Assembly (NCBI GenBank): GCA_963682055.1 | Contig: OY821747.1 | Location: 26,286,126 to 26,350,125 of the forward strand | DNA: 64,000 nt | From: Primula veris | Lineage: Eukaryota; Streptophyta; Magnoliopsida; Ericales; Primulaceae | Direction: 5' to 3' | Shown: positions 61,501-64,000 of the stretch, piece by piece | How positions within the stretch are numbered: position 1 is the stretch's first letter | How the letters are laid out: each line of letters begins with the position of its first letter | Position numbers and translations under genes: made by a program | Notes under the pieces: generated by a model | The model's input: only the letters and a program-made list of their open reading frames with translations | Told to the model about the DNA's origin: nothing | Databases searched by the model: none

Positions 61501-63909
61501 TGAATATTTTTCCGCTGGCAATGACAGCAGAATTTTTGACTTCATCTCTTGAACAAGTGGTTGTACATGTAAATTTTCCCTTTCCTCGGAAACATCTGGT
61601 TCAATTCTACCTTTCTGCGAAGTTAAAAAACTGCAAGTACTTAATTCACCCTGAGCTGGTAATTCACAATCTACCACACTTTGTTTATTTGCGTAGAATT
61701 TGTTCACTGCCAAATTTATGTCTCCCTTTGTCTCCTCCAATATATTCTCAGCATAACTTCTCAATGATTCACCACCATTCACAATTTGAATAAACTGATC
61801 AACATGTTCTTTGCAAAAATTAACAGAATCATTTGACACACAACCTATGTCCTTTTTGGATTTTCCTAACAAATTGTCATCCCCTGCACACTGGGATTCA
61901 TTAGGTGCAAGTTTTTTGGTGAAGAAACTTGTTATAGTCGACTGCTTTGGCCCAATAGATTCCACTTTCGAGTTTCTTTTTGCTCTCTTATTAGGCCTAT
62001 TTTCACTCTTCCGCTTACTTTTTCCTGGAGAAATACAGTTTTTAGGAGAGTTTTTTGCGCTAAGGGGTTTAAGTGCTTGGGTAAAAGGAAAATCAGTTTT
62101 TTTTTCTGGACTGCTGAGTGAACATGGCTTCCCAAGAAATATAGATTCATCGTGTATTTCTGATAATTCACTTTTAATCTGTTCATGATACTCTGTCTCG
62201 TGTTCGAAAAAATGTGAAACTGCTTCAACAAATTTTCCACCCGAGATTCTAATAAGCTCAACCATCTGATCCCGAGTGACCCAAGAAGGTAAACAGTCAC
62301 GAAACTGACGAATAATCTCCTCTCTCTCATTTTCATTTAATAAATCGGTATCTTTATTCTTATCGAAATCATTTTTGGTTTTGAGATCATTTGATTGGTC
62401 TTCTTTTAATCGCTGAAATCCCATCAAAAACTCTTGTTTATTAGCCATTTCGTCAACCAAACCAGCAAAATGCTTTCTCATGGAATTCGCGTGTTTGCTA
62501 TCGAGTTTCTCAATATCGACACCAACTGTTGGCAAAACGCATTTTGGTTTTAGAAACTTAATATATTCCCTAAGTTCGTCGTAATTTGAATGCTCACTAT
62601 ACGGAACAAGATGTATCTCACACACGTCTTTTTTCCTTACAGAAAATTTATTACGTTTTACTTCATAAGTCCAACCTGTGGGGACAAAACCAACAACCTT
62701 AGAATACCCTTTCTCGTTCATGATCTCTCTCATCTTCACAAAGTTGGGTCGAAAGTACGGCCACGTTTCCCCCAAAATATTCCACCCAACAACATGAACA
62801 TCACTTTCTGATTCTTCTTCGGTAAAAATCCCGTCCTTGGTTAGCCCTAAAACATTCAAAATACTCAATTTCCTGCTATCTACACAAATCTTTTTATCAC
62901 ACCTACTAGCGATTTCTTGTAAAATCTTTTCTTTTCCAATAACATAAGTAGCAACAAGAAACAAAACAGATTTTACAGAACCCTCGTTTTCACCACTGGT
63001 TTTTTCTATCACACTCACAACATGATCAATGGACTCTTGTTGCGACGGGAAAACGAATTTTGGGTTGCAATAAGTAGTATCCAAAAATACCGCTTCAGAA
63101 CCAACAAATTCATTCAAAATAGGTACTAATTTCATTTCATCACAGTACCGAAAATCGCCAGTATGCACATACCGCTCGATTTTGCCACCGTCTATAGGAA
63201 CTTTAAACAAGAACTGAACAGCACCAGGGCAGTGATTTGCATCCACAAGTGCCACCTCACACCCATCAATAGTAACCGGATTCGAGACCTATTGGTATAA
63301 AAGAATTTGGACTAAAATTATTGTTTTCTAAAAGATTAATGAAGAGCAACACTGTGTAGCAAGATCGAGTGGAAACAAGACAGGTAATAAGTTGTGGCAT
63401 CACAATTTTTTCAAACATTTAGAACTTAAAAGTATTAGTGCGGACCACTGGAAACATGGTGCCACTAGCCAGGTAAGTTTATCAGGTTTCCAGTTATGTT
63501 CTCGATCTTGCTACAAACATTACCGTTATATTAATTTGATTACTCTCTTGTATTTTAAAGCTATATTTTTTTAAAAGGTGCCAAATAAATTCAGCAACTC
63601 ATCAAGCAATTATTAATTCCGCTACTGAATAAACAAATATATTTTCCTAATGTGTCTAATATTCTGGAAAATGTAAATGGAACACCAACAAATAATTAAT
63701 TAAAGGACTTGGATTACGAGATAAATGATGATTTATCACCAAAAGATTAAGCCTTTTAAACCTACTTAGGATTAATTCCATAACACGACTAAACTAAACA
63801 ATTACTTATCAATGTCAAACTTTCAGTACCTGTAAAGAGACAAAAGAAGGGTTCACTTTGAGAACTTGAATCAGACGATCAGCAGTGTTTTCGAAGCAAA
63901 AGATTATGC
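55519..63909 (-). CDS. LIG6: DNA ligase 6 (SNM1-type nuclease fused to ATP-dependent ligase), 5' end missing
   Basis: Nuclear DNA repair enzyme; LIG6 is the plant-specific fusion of a metallo-beta-lactamase/beta-CASP nuclease with a DNA ligase. Nineteen exons in coding order: 63909-63830, 63288-61488, 61206-61089, 60984-60903, 60742-60640, 60542-60446, 60348-60246, 60149-60030, 59482-59337, 59209-59144, 58994-58835, 58743-58636, 58516-58467, 58286-58252, 58169-58108, 57747-57586, 57507-57419, 56706-56607, 55827-55519. All are GT-AG and in phase, giving 1,262 residues to the stop. Visible motifs: ANHCPGAVQF, HTGDFRY, LDTTYCNP and VPYSEHSNYDEL (nuclease/DRMBL); a PIP-box-like QSTITSFF (61944-61921) and a basic NLS-like stretch (KSKRKSENRPNKRAKR) in the linker; LPAVYLCTNKIAPDHENK (ligase N domain); KYDGQR with the AMP-accepting Lys split over two exons; EGVMVK; and a C-terminal OB fold ending in PRFIKT. 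The first metal-binding exons (HxHxDH) should lie past 64000. Confidence 0.93.
61800..62350 (-). other. LIG6 linker with UBA/CUE-like segments, PIP-box and NLS
   Basis: Inside the 1.8-kb exon, between nuclease and ligase. It has a helical block near TRDQMVELIRISGGKFVEAV, a basic cluster, the PIP-box-like motif, and a second helical block (YAENILEETKGDINLAVNKF, just below 61800). Both helical blocks resemble UBA/CUE-type three-helix domains, by pattern only. Confidence 0.5.
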
Positions 63910-64000
63910 CTTTAAACGCATTAGGGGTAGTTCCATAACAGAAGTAAACCTAATCTTTAACTACCAAAGTAAAATTCTAAGTACCTATCAGGGGTAGTTC
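63741..64000. repeat. Duplicated intron segment of LIG6 at the window edge
   Basis: 63741-63840 and 63899-64000 are diverged direct copies (AAAGATTAWGCCTTTNAAAC, TTCCATAACA, AGTACCTRT). The exon at 63830-63909 lies between and partly within them. The last bases begin what may be a third unit. Confidence 0.6.

Noticed and set aside
61500..62811. Plus-strand frames opposite the LIG6 large exon
   Set aside because: Antisense shadows of a clearly coding exon.

Overview
This is AT-rich nuclear DNA from a flowering plant, most likely a eudicot. The evidence is GT-AG introns, plant-type gene families (MATE/DETOXIFICATION transporters, oxalyl-CoA decarboxylase/2-hydroxyacyl-CoA lyase, the plant-specific DNA ligase 6) and plant-type transposons. 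I cannot name the species.

Layout. 1-10 kb holds a small proline-rich ORF (1771-2103) in a field of small transposons: a foldback element, a CACTA-type MITE, a pogo/Emigrant-like MITE, and a hAT-like element (5023-7177) invaded by a Mutator-like foldback element (5491-6900) that carries tRNA-like sequences in both arms. 10-32 kb is a cluster of three intact MATE transporter genes, two in tandem on + (10271-13345 and 23588-27694) and one convergent on - (29034-32256), each with seven exons; five internal exons have identical lengths in all three. Between the first two lies a nested retroelement: a solo LTR (15572-20732) into which a young non-autonomous LTR retrotransposon (16578-20307) inserted. 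That element has LTRs of about 1.65 kb and an internal region of only 402 bp. 32-41 kb is gene-free and holds a CACTA MITE, a Helitron, a second copy of the Mutator foldback element inside a decayed hAT-like copy, an Emigrant-like element and an RNase H-like coding fossil. 41.6-45.8 kb is a two-exon thiamine-diphosphate enzyme gene on - (oxalyl-CoA decarboxylase/2-hydroxyacyl-CoA lyase). A decayed full-length Ty1/copia element (46312-52967, - strand) sits in its upstream region. 55.5-64 kb is most of a DNA ligase 6 gene on -, a fusion of an SNM1-type nuclease with an ATP-dependent DNA ligase; its 5' end lies beyond the window.

The genes are independent units, not a pathway: membrane efflux (MATE), oxalate or 2-hydroxyacyl-CoA breakdown (OXC) and DNA repair (LIG6). 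The exon models were built by hand from splice sites and reading phase, and every junction closes in frame. The transposon calls rest mainly on target-site duplications and terminal structures read directly from the sequence. The most unusual items are the tRNA-like arms of the Mutator element, the long-LTR/tiny-interior retrotransposon with four hairpin repeats per LTR, and a PCNA-binding-like box in the nuclease-ligase linker.
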